Assembly (NCBI GenBank): GCA_941918925.1 | Contig: OW799236.1 | Coordinates: 85,214,213-85,278,212 of the forward strand | Length of the DNA stretch: 64,000 bases | Reading direction: 5' to 3' | From: Phyto melanocephala | Taxonomy: Eukaryota; Arthropoda; Insecta; Diptera; Rhinophoridae | Shown: positions 47,501 to 57,020 of the stretch, one piece after another | How positions within the stretch are numbered: the first letter of the stretch is position 1 | Layout: the number at the start of each line of letters is the position of its first letter | The notes under the pieces: model-generated | What the model saw: the letters and a program-made list of their open reading frames with translations, nothing else | Told to the model about the DNA's origin: nothing | The model's database searches: none | Position numbers and translations under genes: made by a program

Positions 47501-50500
47501 TGTCATTAAAAGACAAAACAAATTAAGGAAACCAATAAACGGCACTTAATGCGAAATATGCTAATAATTTTCTTTTAAAAATTAAAGGAAAACCAAGTAA
47601 AGGTGCTATATGTGGGCGTACCGAATCTTATATACCCTTCACTATCATGTTGTTGTGTCAAAATGACATCAACGAAACGTAGTCTGAATTTAATGTTTTT
47701 ATTTTTCGTGACACGCCATTTTGTTTGTTTGCGAATTTTTATTATTTTTTTTTATAATTTTCGAGATTGTGTAAAGCAATTTGATGTCACTATCGCGTGC
47801 GTTCCAAAATTAATCAGAAGCTATAAAAACTTAATATAATTTCAAACGAAATACTTTTCTGTCTTCCCTATTTATAGGGTTTCAGAAAATACCAGATATT
47901 TTTTTGCCATGTAGTTTTTAGAGCAAGAAAAAATATTCGTGACTTGTGATAATATCAAAAATACTCAGTAAGGTTTGCTATTTAACCATGAATAGACTAG
48001 CATGCGAACCACGTTTAGAAATAATTGAATTTTGTTATCAAAATTCGTTTTGTGTGGAATTTTTTTTTTGGAAATTAACTCCATTTTATGGTCGTCAAAA
48101 TCGACGTACAGAACAGGGGCCGAATTACGGCAATCGATATCGATCGAAATTTTACTCGATCGATCGAGTTTGCTGTGCTTTAGGTATAGAGATTCTAATA
48201 AGAATGATTTAAATTTCGATCACGTTCGAATGCCGTAATTCGGCCCCAGGCTATTCAAGCTTTTGTGACCAAATATTGTGTGAAGAGGATGCCAGAGGAT
48301 GTTCAAGGACTGCCAATGCACCCTGAAAGATGCATTATTTAGGCCGGCGACATCTTTAAGAACAGTGAAAATCGCAATGTAACAGTCTATTAAAAATAAA
48401 AGTTTTCGTTCCGCATTAAGTTCAACTTTTAAAATTCCTAATTTTCCTGCACGAAACCAAAATCCAAAAATAGTTTACAGTCTTTAGAATATAATTTTTT
48501 TAATATTTCTGATAATTATTTCCAATTCTTCAAAATAATTGGAAATTTTATACAATAACAAAGTCCCGTTATCAATCTTTGCATTTCGTTGACACGTACC
48601 CAAATTGATATAAATAAAAATTTACCGTTACTCTTAATAAACATTTTGCCTTGTCGTTTCTATTATATTTTCCAACACTGTATTATATATTAGCCTGGAT
48701 ACTAAGAAGAGAAAACAGTAGAAAATATTTGTATTCTTTTTTTCTATTATAAAATAAATCAATCTTAAAATTCTCTAATAGAAATTATTACATATTTTTG
48801 TAGTGCTTATAAATTTAAATGTTTTTTTTTTTCAGATTTAAACCAACCGATTTCGATAAGTTTTGTACAGTCCTAACCAATGCCGTTTGCATACCCGTAC
48901 AAACCGAAGCAGTTCCTTATATTATGTCTTCAGTATCAGACTCATTGTTAACCCCACTACACGATAGTATTCTAGAATGTATGGAATTAATACAGAAGGT
49001 AATTTTGGTCATACAATTTCTTACTTAACTACATGTAAAACTTAAAAACTTGCATACAATTTTGTTTTTTCTCTTAGGAAGCTACAAAAGAAGATTCTAA
49101 TTTAAGTCACATGATTCCTGCTATATTCCGTCAATTGTTGGTCTTTAGTAAATTTGCCTGTACGCCACCTGCACTGCAGGTAAGCGATCAACATAAATAT
49201 GCCAAAACAACAAATCATTATGGCAACAATAGTTCAGTGGAAGTTGTAGGCATGAATTACATACCGTTTGGCGAAAAATCTATAAGCATTTGTGTAAAGT
49301 TGTATCAGTTAACGGCCATGGAAGAGCCAGTAATGCAAGAGCATATTTTGCATGAAATAATTAAAGTAAGAAACGGATTTCACACATATTCACATGGGAA
49401 TATTTAATGTTTTTTTTGTTTCTTAAGGCTTTGCGTACACCGTTGGCCATGAAATATAAATGCTTGGCCTCCAGTACTTGGAAGTTAGCGATCTCAAGTT
49501 TAATAACTGTTTTACATACCGGCCTTAAAGTGGCCAGAGCGAAACCAAAACATTTTACTGGCATGTGGGATGACTTAGGCGATACTTTGGACAAATTTTT
49601 GTTTCCACAGAGGTATTTGCATATTTTAAAAAAAGAGAAGACAAATTTTAGAGTTTTAGAGTCTGATTGAAAATTATATTTGATGTTTAGTGTGTGCACC
49701 ATTGAAGATCGTGGCCTTGAAGAAATTGTCTTGGACGAAACCATCGATTGCCAAGTTATCGAGTTGTTACGTGATGAAGTTCTGCCTTATGCCCATGAAA
49801 TGCCCCATCAATTTATTATGCAAATTGTAGTACTACTTAATAAGGGCTCCATACATTCCGCTTCTGATGCAAATATTTGCTATGAATCCGATTGGAAATT
49901 GCGTGAAATTTTTGCCAAAACTTGTTTTGAAACACTTTTGCAATTTTCTCTTCTCGACGATAATTGCAATAATAATCGTTCATCAACATCCTCAGCACTG
50001 GCTTCACATTCAGCTATTAATGTTTTAAACGCTAATATAGCTAATGCTGTTGCTGGTGGCGGCAGTGGTGGCAAAGATTTTGCCGGTCGTTTGGCTGTCA
50101 CGGCTTTATTACATCGTTTCCAGGAAGTTTTGAAACGTTTCAACGATGACGAGCGACAAAGCGGGAAATGTCCTTTGCCAAGGTGAGTTTTTCTTGTCAC
50201 ACTATATCGGCACTTATTTATCGCACAAATTTCGCTAAATTTGTCACAAACAAATGCATTTTGTTTCTATCAACAATTTCCTTAAAGTGTCTCGTAATTT
50301 AATCCTTTATCCTAGATTTCGTTTGTCGGAAATATCTTTTGTTTTAAAAGCCATAGCCACTTTGGTAATCTCAATGAAAAAAGCTCCGGCTTCAAAAGGT
50401 AATTATGAGAGAGAAATCATAACAAAAATGTCAATTTTAAATTAATTTTTCCATTGCAGTTAATAAACCAGCTTGGGATCAATTAATTGGCCTATATCCC

Positions 50501-50668
50501 TATTTAGTCGATTGTACCACAACCACATCTCCCGAAGTGTTACGTTCTTTAAGAGAAGCCTTATTGCAATATACAGATTTGTTGCAGGCGCCAAAATTTC
50601 TAACCAACGATTCCAATACCAATCTTTCGGTCACTAACGAATTGACGACAACGCAATCAAATGGATAA
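32586..50668 (+). CDS. mon2: Mon2 (Arf-GEF-like trafficking scaffold), 19 coding exons
   Basis: Exons: 32586-32729, 33327-33458, 37016-37468, 42087-42651, 42713-42854, 42917-43043, 43103-43906, 43975-44187, 44252-44590, 44657-44801, 45091-45371, 45431-45673, 45734-45891, 48836-48998, 49078-49365, 49428-49612, 49691-50182, 50316-50398, 50460-50668. All introns are GT..AG, phases match, and the sum is 5166 nt (1721 aa, close to human MON2). The N-terminal DCB region (residues 1-190; [31 protein letters not shown]) is followed by a HUS-like segment ([20 protein letters not shown], about 245) and a C-terminal Sec7-associated region ([20 protein letters not shown], about 1025). There is no Sec7 catalytic domain, as expected. 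Mon2 works with Dopey at endosomes/TGN; Drosophila Mon2 also links Oskar-induced endocytosis to actin in the germ plasm. The start matches the family N-terminus. Exon 17 has a Ser/Asn/Gly-rich insert (about 1560-1595). Confidence 0.96.
33521..33784. mobile_element. TTAA-flanked MITE, copy 2 (mon2 intron 2)
   Basis: 264 bp, same family as 14459-14717 but in the opposite orientation. Ends GCCTATAGTACATGGAATGT and, reversed, GCCTGTAGTAAAAAAAATGT. The flanks are TAAA (33517-33520, one substitution from TTAA) and TTAA (33785-33788). It holds a perfect TGACGTCA at 33566-33573. Confidence 0.8.
33841..34570 (-). mobile_element. DINE-like element, complete, reverse (mon2 intron 2)
   Basis: The reverse 3' hairpin ACCCTTCACACAGTGAAAAA opens it. 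The CATAAAGTATATATTTTTTG, CTGTCCGTGTGTATG, CACGACCACCTCG and AGCTGAGCC blocks, a long T tract and the 5' hairpin TTCGGCACGGCCGAATATAG follow, ending CTCTTACTTGTT. With both ends intact, it is the best single reference copy of this family in the window. Non-coding. Confidence 0.85.
34790..35240 (-). pseudogene. Tc1/mariner transposase C-terminal relic
   Basis: The reverse strand reads [31 protein letters not shown] and [18 protein letters not shown], the Tc1 catalytic-domain signature (FQ.DNDPKH..PSQSPDLNPIENLW). After a frameshift it reads WESI and NLVESM, the family's C-terminal motifs. The second catalytic Asp context is degraded (HNND for QDND). The N-terminal DNA-binding part is missing, as are recognisable TIRs. 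Confidence 0.85.
35589..36448 (+). mobile_element. Non-autonomous Helitron with minisatellite core, copy B (mon2 intron 2)
   Basis: It begins A|TCTATATATATAAAAGTGA and ends GTTTGGCTAG|T, preceded by a GGGGCGTAGCAACGCGCGC hairpin-like block: Helitron-type TC/CTAG ends inserted between A and T. Between them are six tandem units of about 118 bp containing AAAAGTGGGCGGGGCCACGC and CTGAAACTTTGCACACATAT. No Rep/helicase. Confidence 0.8.
37787..37971. mobile_element. P-element-like MITE, copy 1 (mon2 intron 3)
   Basis: 185 bp flanked by a perfect 8-bp duplication GTACAGAT (37779-37786, 37972-37979). The reversed right end CATGGTGTAATTAAGTAAGG resembles the start of the P-element 31-bp TIR; the left end CAGGGTACACCTATACAGGT is more diverged. 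It has internal AAAGAG(A)GACAAAAATTGCTC and no coding capacity. Confidence 0.8.
39117..39186. repeat. 16-bp minisatellite
   Basis: About four to five copies of a 16-base unit of the form GATTTTGTRTTTGGGG. In reverse it gives a [14 protein letters not shown] open frame that should not be taken as a gene. Confidence 0.8.
39302..40125 (+). pseudogene. Non-LTR retrotransposon (LINE) C-terminal region, frameshifted
   Basis: Codons from 39302 read [20 protein letters not shown] and, after [19 protein letters not shown], continue open to 40009. Near 39895 lies a Cys/His cluster [19 protein letters not shown], the zinc-knuckle-like C..C....H....C found after the RT domain in LINEs. A frameshift in the poly(A) run at 39990-40000 moves the last 35 codons ([20 protein letters not shown]) to another frame ending at 40125. 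The RT catalytic motifs (YADD) and endonuclease are absent. The clade (RTE, jockey or other) is not determined. Confidence 0.8.
40573..41768 (-). mobile_element. DINE-like element, reverse, long form (mon2 intron 3)
   Basis: The reverse 3' hairpin TTCACCTATAGTATCAAGGG, CGACCCCATAAAGTATATAT and CATCTGTCCGTG blocks lead into five CAAATGAAAG..CTTGAC units (41130-41690). The 5' end is TATAGCACTCTTACTTGTG; the TTCGGC hairpin is lost near 41740. This shows that the CCCTTTCATTTGATA units belong to a long DINE subfamily. Confidence 0.75.
41944..42008. mobile_element. Half copy of the GGGCCG-type MITE (mon2 intron 3)
   Basis: CAG, then GGTCCAAATTACGGCATTCG and CGATCGAAATTTTACTCGAA, match the left half of the MITE at 48117. 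The right half is missing. Confidence 0.65.
46324..47058 (+). mobile_element. Non-autonomous Helitron with minisatellite core, copy C (mon2 intron 13)
   Basis: It begins A|TCTACATAAAAGTGAAACTC and ends GGGCTTGGCTAG|T. The lead region GTGTTAGCTATAGACTCCGA and five to six units of about 115 bp with GTGGGC.GGGCCACGCCCAT match copy B. Unit sequences differ between the two copies, so the array has turned over since insertion. Confidence 0.8.
47145..47325 (-). repeat. Hammerhead-bearing dispersed repeat, copy 4 (mon2 intron 13)
   Basis: The reverse strand carries GTGAGTTAAATAGATGATAT upstream and ATATTCTTTCATAATCACAA downstream of the ribozyme core, as in copy 1. Confidence 0.75.
47210..47278 (-). 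ncRNA. Candidate type I hammerhead ribozyme, copy 4 (best preserved)
   Basis: Read on the reverse strand: outer stem CCGAT/GTCGG (47274-47278, 47210-47214), stem I GAGTG/CACTC, catalytic CTGATGA, one extra T, stem II GAAACC/GGTTTC with loop GTAGCT, GAAA, minimal stem III ATGCATT. The cleavage nucleotide is U (complement of 47227), allowed by the NUH rule; cut expected between 47227 and 47226. All helices are intact. It lies antisense to mon2. Confidence 0.75.
47594..47720 (+). mobile_element. DINE-like 5' end fragment (mon2 intron 13)
   Basis: CCAAGTAAAGGTGCTATATG, a degraded hairpin GTGGGCGTACC, TATATACCCTTCACTATCAT and ATCAACGAAACGTAGTCTGA resemble the 5' part of the long DINE subfamily. 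The rest is missing or unrecognisable. Confidence 0.55.
47988..48393 (+). pseudogene. mariner-like transposase relic split by a MITE
   Basis: The frame from 47988 reads [17 protein letters not shown] and later [12 protein letters not shown], a helix-turn-helix N-terminus of mariner-type transposases (..IIEFYYQN.CSV...LLPFYG..NRPTE.AI). The MITE at 48117-48246 interrupts the codons. Beyond it [20 protein letters not shown] resumes; after a stop [13 protein letters not shown] recalls the FFKN....NVTVNG segment of the catalytic domain. The catalytic Asp residues are missing through internal deletion. Confidence 0.7.
48117..48246. mobile_element. GGGCCG-type MITE, copy 2, inside the mariner relic
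   Basis: 130 bp with inverted ends GGGCCGAATTACGGC, flanked by CAG on both sides (48114-48116, 48247-48249). Removing the MITE and one CAG restores the transposase reading T-E-Q-A-I-Q-A across the junction, so the insertion point and a 3-bp duplication are well supported. Confidence 0.85.
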
Positions 50669-51140
50669 AAGTAAAAATATTTTTAATATTTTTAAGCTAA
50701 AAAATACCTAAAAACTTTTTAAAAATTCTTTTAAGTCTCGTAATATTTATTATTCCTGTTTTTTTCTTTGTTAAAATCTTAAAAAAAAAAACAAATTTAA
50801 GTTAAACATTTTTAATTCCAAAAAGAGCATAAGAACAGAAGCAAATTAAAGCATAAATACATATTAGATATTAAATAATAAATAACAATTTTAGATACAT
50901 CTTTATACACAAAGCAAAATAACTACTTATAAAAAATCATAAAATAAACCATACAAACATTTAAAACAATAAACTAATACATAAAGTGGTATGTGATAAA
51001 GGAAATCGATGTTGAAGATTTAAATTTATATATGATATTTAATTTTTTTTTTATTTAATTCCTAATAAAATTAAAAAAATTATGTGGCCATTTATAGCCT
51101 GTGTTATATTGTTGTGTCGATGTATTTAATAAAAAGATTC
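50669..51140 (+). terminator. mon2: mon2 3' UTR with poly(A) signals
   Basis: Downstream of the TAA (50666-50668) the sequence is A/T-rich and carries AATAAA at 50943-50948 and 51128-51133, plus AATAAAC near 50969. The hexamer at 51128 precedes a GATTTTTTTTTTGGG-type T/G-rich stretch. The actual cleavage site is unknown. Confidence 0.5.
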
Positions 51141-51520
51141 AAATAAGATTTTTTTTTTGGGAATTGTTTTTCTTGTTATTAGTTTTTCCGTGAAAATTTC
51201 GAACTTTCAAATCGATTTCCCTTAAAATATACTTACCATACATATGCAAAAATACAGTGAAGAATATAAATAAAACACTGTTGTTTTTATTAAAAAAAAA
51301 ACAGGCAGTTAATGTGCATCGTTAGCAAAATAAATATTCTAAGAATAAATATGTTTTAAATTATGTTTCGATGTCTTATTCCTAATTCAATATCCTTTTC
51401 AGAGCCACATTACATTAAACAAAATTTTTAATTCGAATTATCACAGTAAAATCGGTATATTCTATAATTTGAAACGATAGTTTCAACAGCTGTCCTAGTA
51501 AAATAAAAAAATCTAATATA

Positions 51521-52160
51521 AGGTGTGTTCCACATGCATAACGAAACAGTCCGAACTTGCCCAAAGTTACCCAAAAGCGTTCCACATAACAATTTTTGTT
51601 CAATTATGAGAGTAATTGAGAGAGTAATTTTTTTCATTTCCTGTACAAATTTGCCCGAACTTTTTCTTTGGGTAAGTTCGGACAAGAATTTAACAATCAG
51701 CTGTTTTTTGTTTACATATGAAACTGAAAATTAATCAAAAAATTTGCAAGCAAAAAAAAAAGTTTAGTTTTTGTTAAAAAATATATTAAAAAGCAAAATG
51801 GAAGGTTTTAATGAAAAAGTTAAAGTGGTAAATACATTAGTGAATAGATATCTCCCTTGTTCTTTAAAATAAATACTTTTAAAAAATTTACACTGGCTCA
51901 GCTTTCAGTTCTTTTTAATTATTTTTAACATCTGTTGGCAATGATGCAAATGTTTTGTTTTTATAATGTTATTGCTTTTAAGCCTCTAAAATCACTTGAA
52001 TAGATTTTAATTTAAAAAGTAAGCACCATTAGTATTACAAGAAGTGCAAAAATGGTTTTTTGCGTTCCAGCAATTTTGGGTAGTTTTGGCAAATTTAGAG
52101 AGTAATTTTCATTTTACTCTCATTAGTCCGAACTTGTCCGAGATCTTATGGAACACACCT
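51521..52160. mobile_element. 640-bp TIR element downstream of mon2
   Basis: Ends AGGTGTGTTCCACATG and, reversed, AGGTGTGTTCCATAAG. Inside each end is a second inverted motif, AGTCCGAACTTGCCC on the left and (reversed) CGGACAAGTTCGGACT on the right; ATTACTCTCATT-type sequence is also repeated. The short A/T-rich flanks do not resolve a target duplication. No transposase. Confidence 0.7.
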
Positions 52161-52662
52161 ATAATAAAAATTTATGATGAACATTATCTGCACTTTGTTT
52201 ATTGATGAAACTCATGTTTGTACTGAGTGTCATCTCACAACTTGTGTTATGAAATGCGCAAAAGGCATCAAATAAAAGTTTTATCAATCCATGGTACAAT
52301 CATCAGGTAGACTCAGTTCTGCAATAAGAAAATCCTAAATGTATTTTGTTGCTGGAAAACGACGACTTAAATGTCAAAAAGCAAATGTGCGTGTTTTTTT
52401 GGCGGTAGAATATATACGTACACAATATATACACATACATAAACAAAATTTGACATCTTAGTTAAACCTTAAGGTGAGTGAGGCTACCTGATAATTCTAC
52501 CATGTATCAATCATTACGGATTATGGTGTGAGAGTTAGATTATAGAGGGGGGAGTACAGAGAATATTGAACTTGTAAATTTCTTTTGTTTTTCTCATTCG
52601 AATTTCTTATTCACGCGAACACACATGATATATAGGCACACATGTTAAAATTTATAAATTAA

Positions 52663-52779
52663 GGGCCGTATTCATAAAAAATATTTTAGGTTTATTAAAG
52701 CCTTATTTGACAGATGTTGTAGGGAAATTTGTCAAATAAGCCTTCAATAAACCTAAAATATTTTTTATGAATACGGCCC
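52663..52779. mobile_element. Harbinger-like MITE (117 bp, near-perfect palindrome)
   Basis: The ends GGGCCGTATTCATAAAAAAT are followed by a stem of about 50 bp per arm (ATTTTAGGTTTATTAAAGCC). TAA flanks both sides (52660-52662, 52780-52782), the trinucleotide target of PIF/Harbinger elements. The loop is only about 15 bases. Confidence 0.8.
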
Positions 52780-53100
52780 TAAAATGTTTATTTCTTAACA
52801 CCAAATAAAAATTAAAAAATATGCAAGAGAACTTGTCAAGCTAAGATTTGTGCGTGTAAGAACTATACAGGCGGTATGAAATACGTAGAATTCGCTAATG
52901 CGAGAACATATGATATGGATTTTCAGTTTAAAATATTTCCCTCTATAACATCTTCATTAAGTCACATATACAGCACAAAATGATATGCAGTGCAATCGTA
53001 ATCGATAGCAATAACTATTAACAATTTATAATTTTTTAAAACTCGTTAAAGTTAACGTCGATTTCTAACGATGCTGTTTCTGTAAACAAGACATTTAAAA

Positions 53101-53645
53101 ACAAGTAAGACTGTCGTGCCGAATCTTATATACCCTTCACAACGTCTCATATGAAATACGTACAGACATACATATATAAAAACATCCCATTGTAAAATTA
53201 TAAATTGAGTTTACGTATGTATGTATGTTAAAAAAAATAAAAATATAAAAAGATAAAACAAAAATCTTTTTTTGGCTCAGCTGGGATTCGATGCCACGTT
53301 TACTTTGACCAATTTACCACGTTTGTGTGTATGTTTGTGTTGTATGTTGTTGTGAAAAAACTATGTGGACGTGTTCTTTTTTTCTGATTTCTCAGTTGTT
53401 TCTGATTTTCTATACCGTTCTGCTTCTGAATACTTCTGATGTTTTAATAACTCACGGGGCTCCAGGCGATGTCGGGGGGCTTCAAATTGTTGATTTCAAC
53501 ATACATACGGACAGACTGACAGACTTTCCTATTCATAAGCTTTCAGAAAAAATATACTTTATGGGATCGGAAACGAAAATTGTAGAAATTTCACACAGAA
53601 TGACAAAGCTATACATATATACCCTTATACACTGTGTGAATTGTA
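53101..53645 (+). mobile_element. DINE-like element, complete but short
   Basis: 5' ACAAGTAAGA, hairpin CTGTCGTGCCGAATC (left half lost), TATATACCCTTCACAACG, GGCTCAGCTGGGATTCGATG, CATACGGACAGACTGACAGA, CTTTATGGGATCGGAAACG and hairpin ACCCTTATACACTGTGTGAA. The long A/T tract is short here. Confidence 0.8.
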
Positions 53646-53761
53646 CAACAAATATAAATTGTGGCATGACAACAACTTAAATAAGAGAGGGGATTATTTA
53701 TGTTTTGAACTTTGTGATCTAAAGAATGCACTTAATAAATTCATTTTAAACTCATTATATT

Positions 53762-54607
53762 TATACCCTTCACACAGTGAAAAAGGGTATATATAGGTTT
53801 GTCATTCCGTGTGAAATTTCTAAAATTTTCATTTCCGACCCCATAAAGTATATATTTTCTGAAAGCTTATGAATAGGGGAGTCGATTAAGCTCCGTCAGT
53901 CTGTCCGTCTGACCGTCTGTCCGTGTGTATGTTAAAATCAACTTTTTGAAGCCCCTCGATATCGCTTGGACCCGGGTGAGGTATTAAAATATCAGAAATA
54001 TTCGGGAGTAGAACGGTATTGAAAATCAGAAACATCGGTACATAAACAACTGAGATATGAGCAAAAACCCACGACCACCTCGATTTTTTATTCACAAAAA
54101 CAACATTACAACAACAACAAACATACATACAAACGTGTATACTGGTTAGAGAAAACGTGGCATCGAATCCCAGCTGAGCCAAAAAAATTTTTTTTTATAT
54201 TTTTTTAAAATTTTTTTTTTATATTTTTTTTTATTTTTTATTTAATATATTATTTATATTTTTATTATTTTTTTTTTTAATTTTTTTTTTATTTTTTTTG
54301 TTTTATATTTATTATATATATTTAAATTATCTGTTAAAATTTTTTTTTTAATTTTTTTTTAATTTTTTTTTAATTTTTTTTTTAAATTTTTTTTAAATTT
54401 TTTTTTTAATTTTTTTTTTTATTTTTTTTTTAAACATACATACGGAAATTTATAATTTTACAATGAGATGTTTTATATATGTATGTTTTTTATATGTATG
54501 TACGTATATCATATGGAATGGTGATACAAACTACTGTTATTGCATGACTACACGTTGTGAAGGGTATACAAGATTCGGCACGGCCGAATATAGCGCTCTT
54601 ACTTGTT
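53762..54607 (-). mobile_element. DINE-like element, complete, reverse
   Basis: Hairpin ACCCTTCACACAGTGAAAAA, CGACCCCATAAAGTATATAT, CCCACGACCACCTCG, AGCTGAGCC, a long T/A tract, and the end CGGCACGGCCGAATATAGCG with CTCTTACTTGTT. It is directly abutted by another element in the same orientation. Confidence 0.85.
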
Positions 54608-55336
54608 ATACCCTTCACCTGTGGTGCGCAAGGGTATATATAGCTTTGTCATTCCGTTTGTAATTTCTACAATTTTCATTTCCGACCCCATAAAGTATAT
54701 ATTTTCTGAAAGCTTATGAATAGAGGAGTCGATTAAGCCCTGACCGTCTGCCCGTCTGTCCGTGTGTTGGTTGAAATCAACTTTTAGAAGCAACTATATG
54801 TTCCTCAGATCTGTATATGGTATCAATCTCTTGGAAATATCCAGGAATGAATCGCTATTGAAATTCAGCACAATCGCCCCATAACTTTCTGAGATATGAG
54901 CAAAAAACCACGACCACCTCGTTTTTTTTCACAATTACAACAACAACATACATACATAGATACATGTAAAAAACATACCAAACAAAAAAAATTAAAAAAA
55001 AAAAAAATATTAAAAATAAGAAAAAAATAATAAAAAAAACTACAAAAAAAAAATTTTTAAAAAAATTTTTCAAAATTTTTCTAAAAAATTTTTTTTAAAA
55101 AATTTAAAAAAAAATATAAAAAAAAATAATAAAATATAAATAATATATTAAATAAAATAAAATAAAATTTTTTTGGCTCAGCTGGGATTCGATGCCACAT
55201 TTATTCTAACCAGTATATACATATGTACGTATTTTATATGGGATGAATGGTGATACAAACAATTGTTATTGTATGACTACACGTTGTGAAGGGTATATAA
55301 GATTCGGCACGGCCGAATATAGCACTGTTACTTGTT
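54605..55336 (-). mobile_element. DINE-like element, complete, reverse, head-to-tail with its neighbour
   Basis: It starts within TTGTTATACCCTTCACCTGT with the GTGGTGCGCAAGGG-subfamily hairpin, carries CTGCCCGTCTGTCCGTGTG and a long A tract, and ends TTCGGCACGGCCGAATATAG and CACTGTTACTTGTT. The two elements belong to different 3'-hairpin subfamilies, so this is insertion at an end, not simple duplication. Confidence 0.85.
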
Positions 55337-55568
55337 TTTAATTCAAGGTATATAATTTTATCTTTAAAAAAATTGTTTTCGCTGTATTTATTTTTTTAAA
55401 ATATATATTTATACATACTTTTTTTAAATAATTTACAAAGTGATTAAAATTAAAATATAATAAAAATATATTTTGACTTATTACCTTTTTAAATAAAAAA
55501 AAACTGCTATGCCTCATATTTATAATCAATTTTTAAGTTCATAAAAGATTTATTCAACGCATATTTAT

Positions 55569-55984
55569 TACCGCCTTATTCATAAAAATTGTTAACGGCT
55601 TATAAAGGGTTTAAAATCTTATTTTCTATGGAATATGATTTATAAAATGTTTATAAAACGGTTTTAACTCCTATGAATTAGACCGTCAATCATCATGAGA
55701 GAAAAAACAGAATTACTGCCTTATTCAATTATATTGTTTAAAGTTTTTAAAGAGTTTATAAAATTGATTTTCTATGGAAATTTGGTTTATAAGCCTCTTA
55801 TAAAGCTGTTTTAACTTTTATGAATAAGACCGTTTGTTTTTTATTTATAGACTTACTACCTTATTCATACAAATTTTTAGAGGTTTATTAAGAGTATATA
55901 AAGCTATTTTTCTATGGAAATTTGACTTTTAAACCTTTTATAAATCTGTTTTAATTTTTATAAAAAATTAAGAATTAAGATCAT
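55569..55984. repeat. Three tandem MITE-like copies ('CCTTATTCATA')
   Basis: Copies at about 55569-55686, 55716-55833 and 55855-55970. Each begins CCTTATTCATA or a close variant, contains ATTTTCTATGGAA and ends with TTTTAACT..TATGAATAAGACCG or a decayed form. The ends resemble the Harbinger-like MITE at 52663 (TATTCATAAAA). A partial fourth copy is near 56515-56580. Confidence 0.6.
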
Positions 55985-56010
55985 CTGATGGATAAACATG
56001 CTTTGAATCA

Positions 56011-56192
56011 GGGTACACTTATACAAGGTGGCGGTGCAAGCCCAGCTGACTATTTTTTTGTGTTCTGAAGAATGTCAAAATACATACTTAAAAAAATTAT
56101 TTCAACTTCGAAAATTGTCAAACTCCATACATAAAAAAAGAGAGACAAAAATTGCTCTCCTTTACGCTATCACCTTATGTAATTACACCATG
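56011..56192. mobile_element. P-element-like MITE, copy 2
   Basis: 182 bp, flanked by a perfect 8-bp duplication CTTTGAAT (56003-56010, 56193-56200). Ends CAGGGTACACTTATACAAGG and, reversed, CATGGTGTAATTACATAAGG. The latter matches the first 20 bases of the P-element TIR at about 16 positions. Near-identical to copy 1 at 37787. Confidence 0.85.
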
Positions 56193-56840
56193 CTTTGAAT
56201 TAATTGTATACAATTTTCACACACAATTCGTTAAATAAACTTTTTATTAATTGAGAAATTATTTATAAATATGGCCGTAAATATTAAAAAAATAAGCAAG
56301 TTTTACAAAAAGTAATAATAATAAAAATAAAAGTAAAAACAACAATTAACAGAAAACGTAGCATTAAAATATAAGTAAAACAATTACCTTTTCCACTTTA
56401 TTCATATATTTTACTTTGATATTTTTTTAAAATTATTTATTTTATTTTATTTTTAACCTTTCAAATACATACTAACTACCGTTTGTATAAAAATTATCAA
56501 ATTATTCCATAGAACATTAGTTTAATATACTCTCTATAAACCTCTGGTGACTTTTATTCATACGGCAGTATTTAATACTGTAAACACAATTAATACGAGT
56601 GGCAAATTTTTCGTTGCAAAAATTAGTCGTCGATCGTTTTGAGTAAAAAATGTACACGTGTTTTGTTATTGTAACATAGAGTAATCAAATATTCGGCATA
56701 TAAAAAAAACGAGTTTTAAAAATTAAATTTTTTAAACCGGTTTTTGTCACGTTAAACCGGTGCTAATAACCAGTTATTATATTATGTTTTTGGTTATATA
56801 AAAAAAAAATTATTTTTTATTAAAAATTTTAAAGAATAAA

Positions 56841-57020
56841 ACAAGTAAGAGTGCTATATTCAGCCGTGTCGAATCTTATATACCCTTCTCAACGTGTAAT
56901 CATGCAATAACAATTGTTTGTATCAGCATTAATATGAAATACATATATGTATGTACATTATCTTTTTAATGACTTTATCCGCTTAAAAACATCGCATTGT
57001 AAAATTATAAATTGAGTTTA
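56841..57020 (+). mobile_element. DINE-like 5' fragment
   Basis: ACAAGTAAGAGTGCTATATT, hairpin CAGCCGTGTCG, TATATACCCTTCTCAACGTG, then ATCGCATTGTAAAATTATAA. The body is missing. Confidence 0.7.

Noticed and set aside
53327..53680. 117-codon frame and similar frames at 33831, 53886, 54599 and 12331
   Set aside because: The same DINE body translated in several copies (VDFN.HTDR...); the similarity follows the repeat and includes the A/T tract and hairpins.
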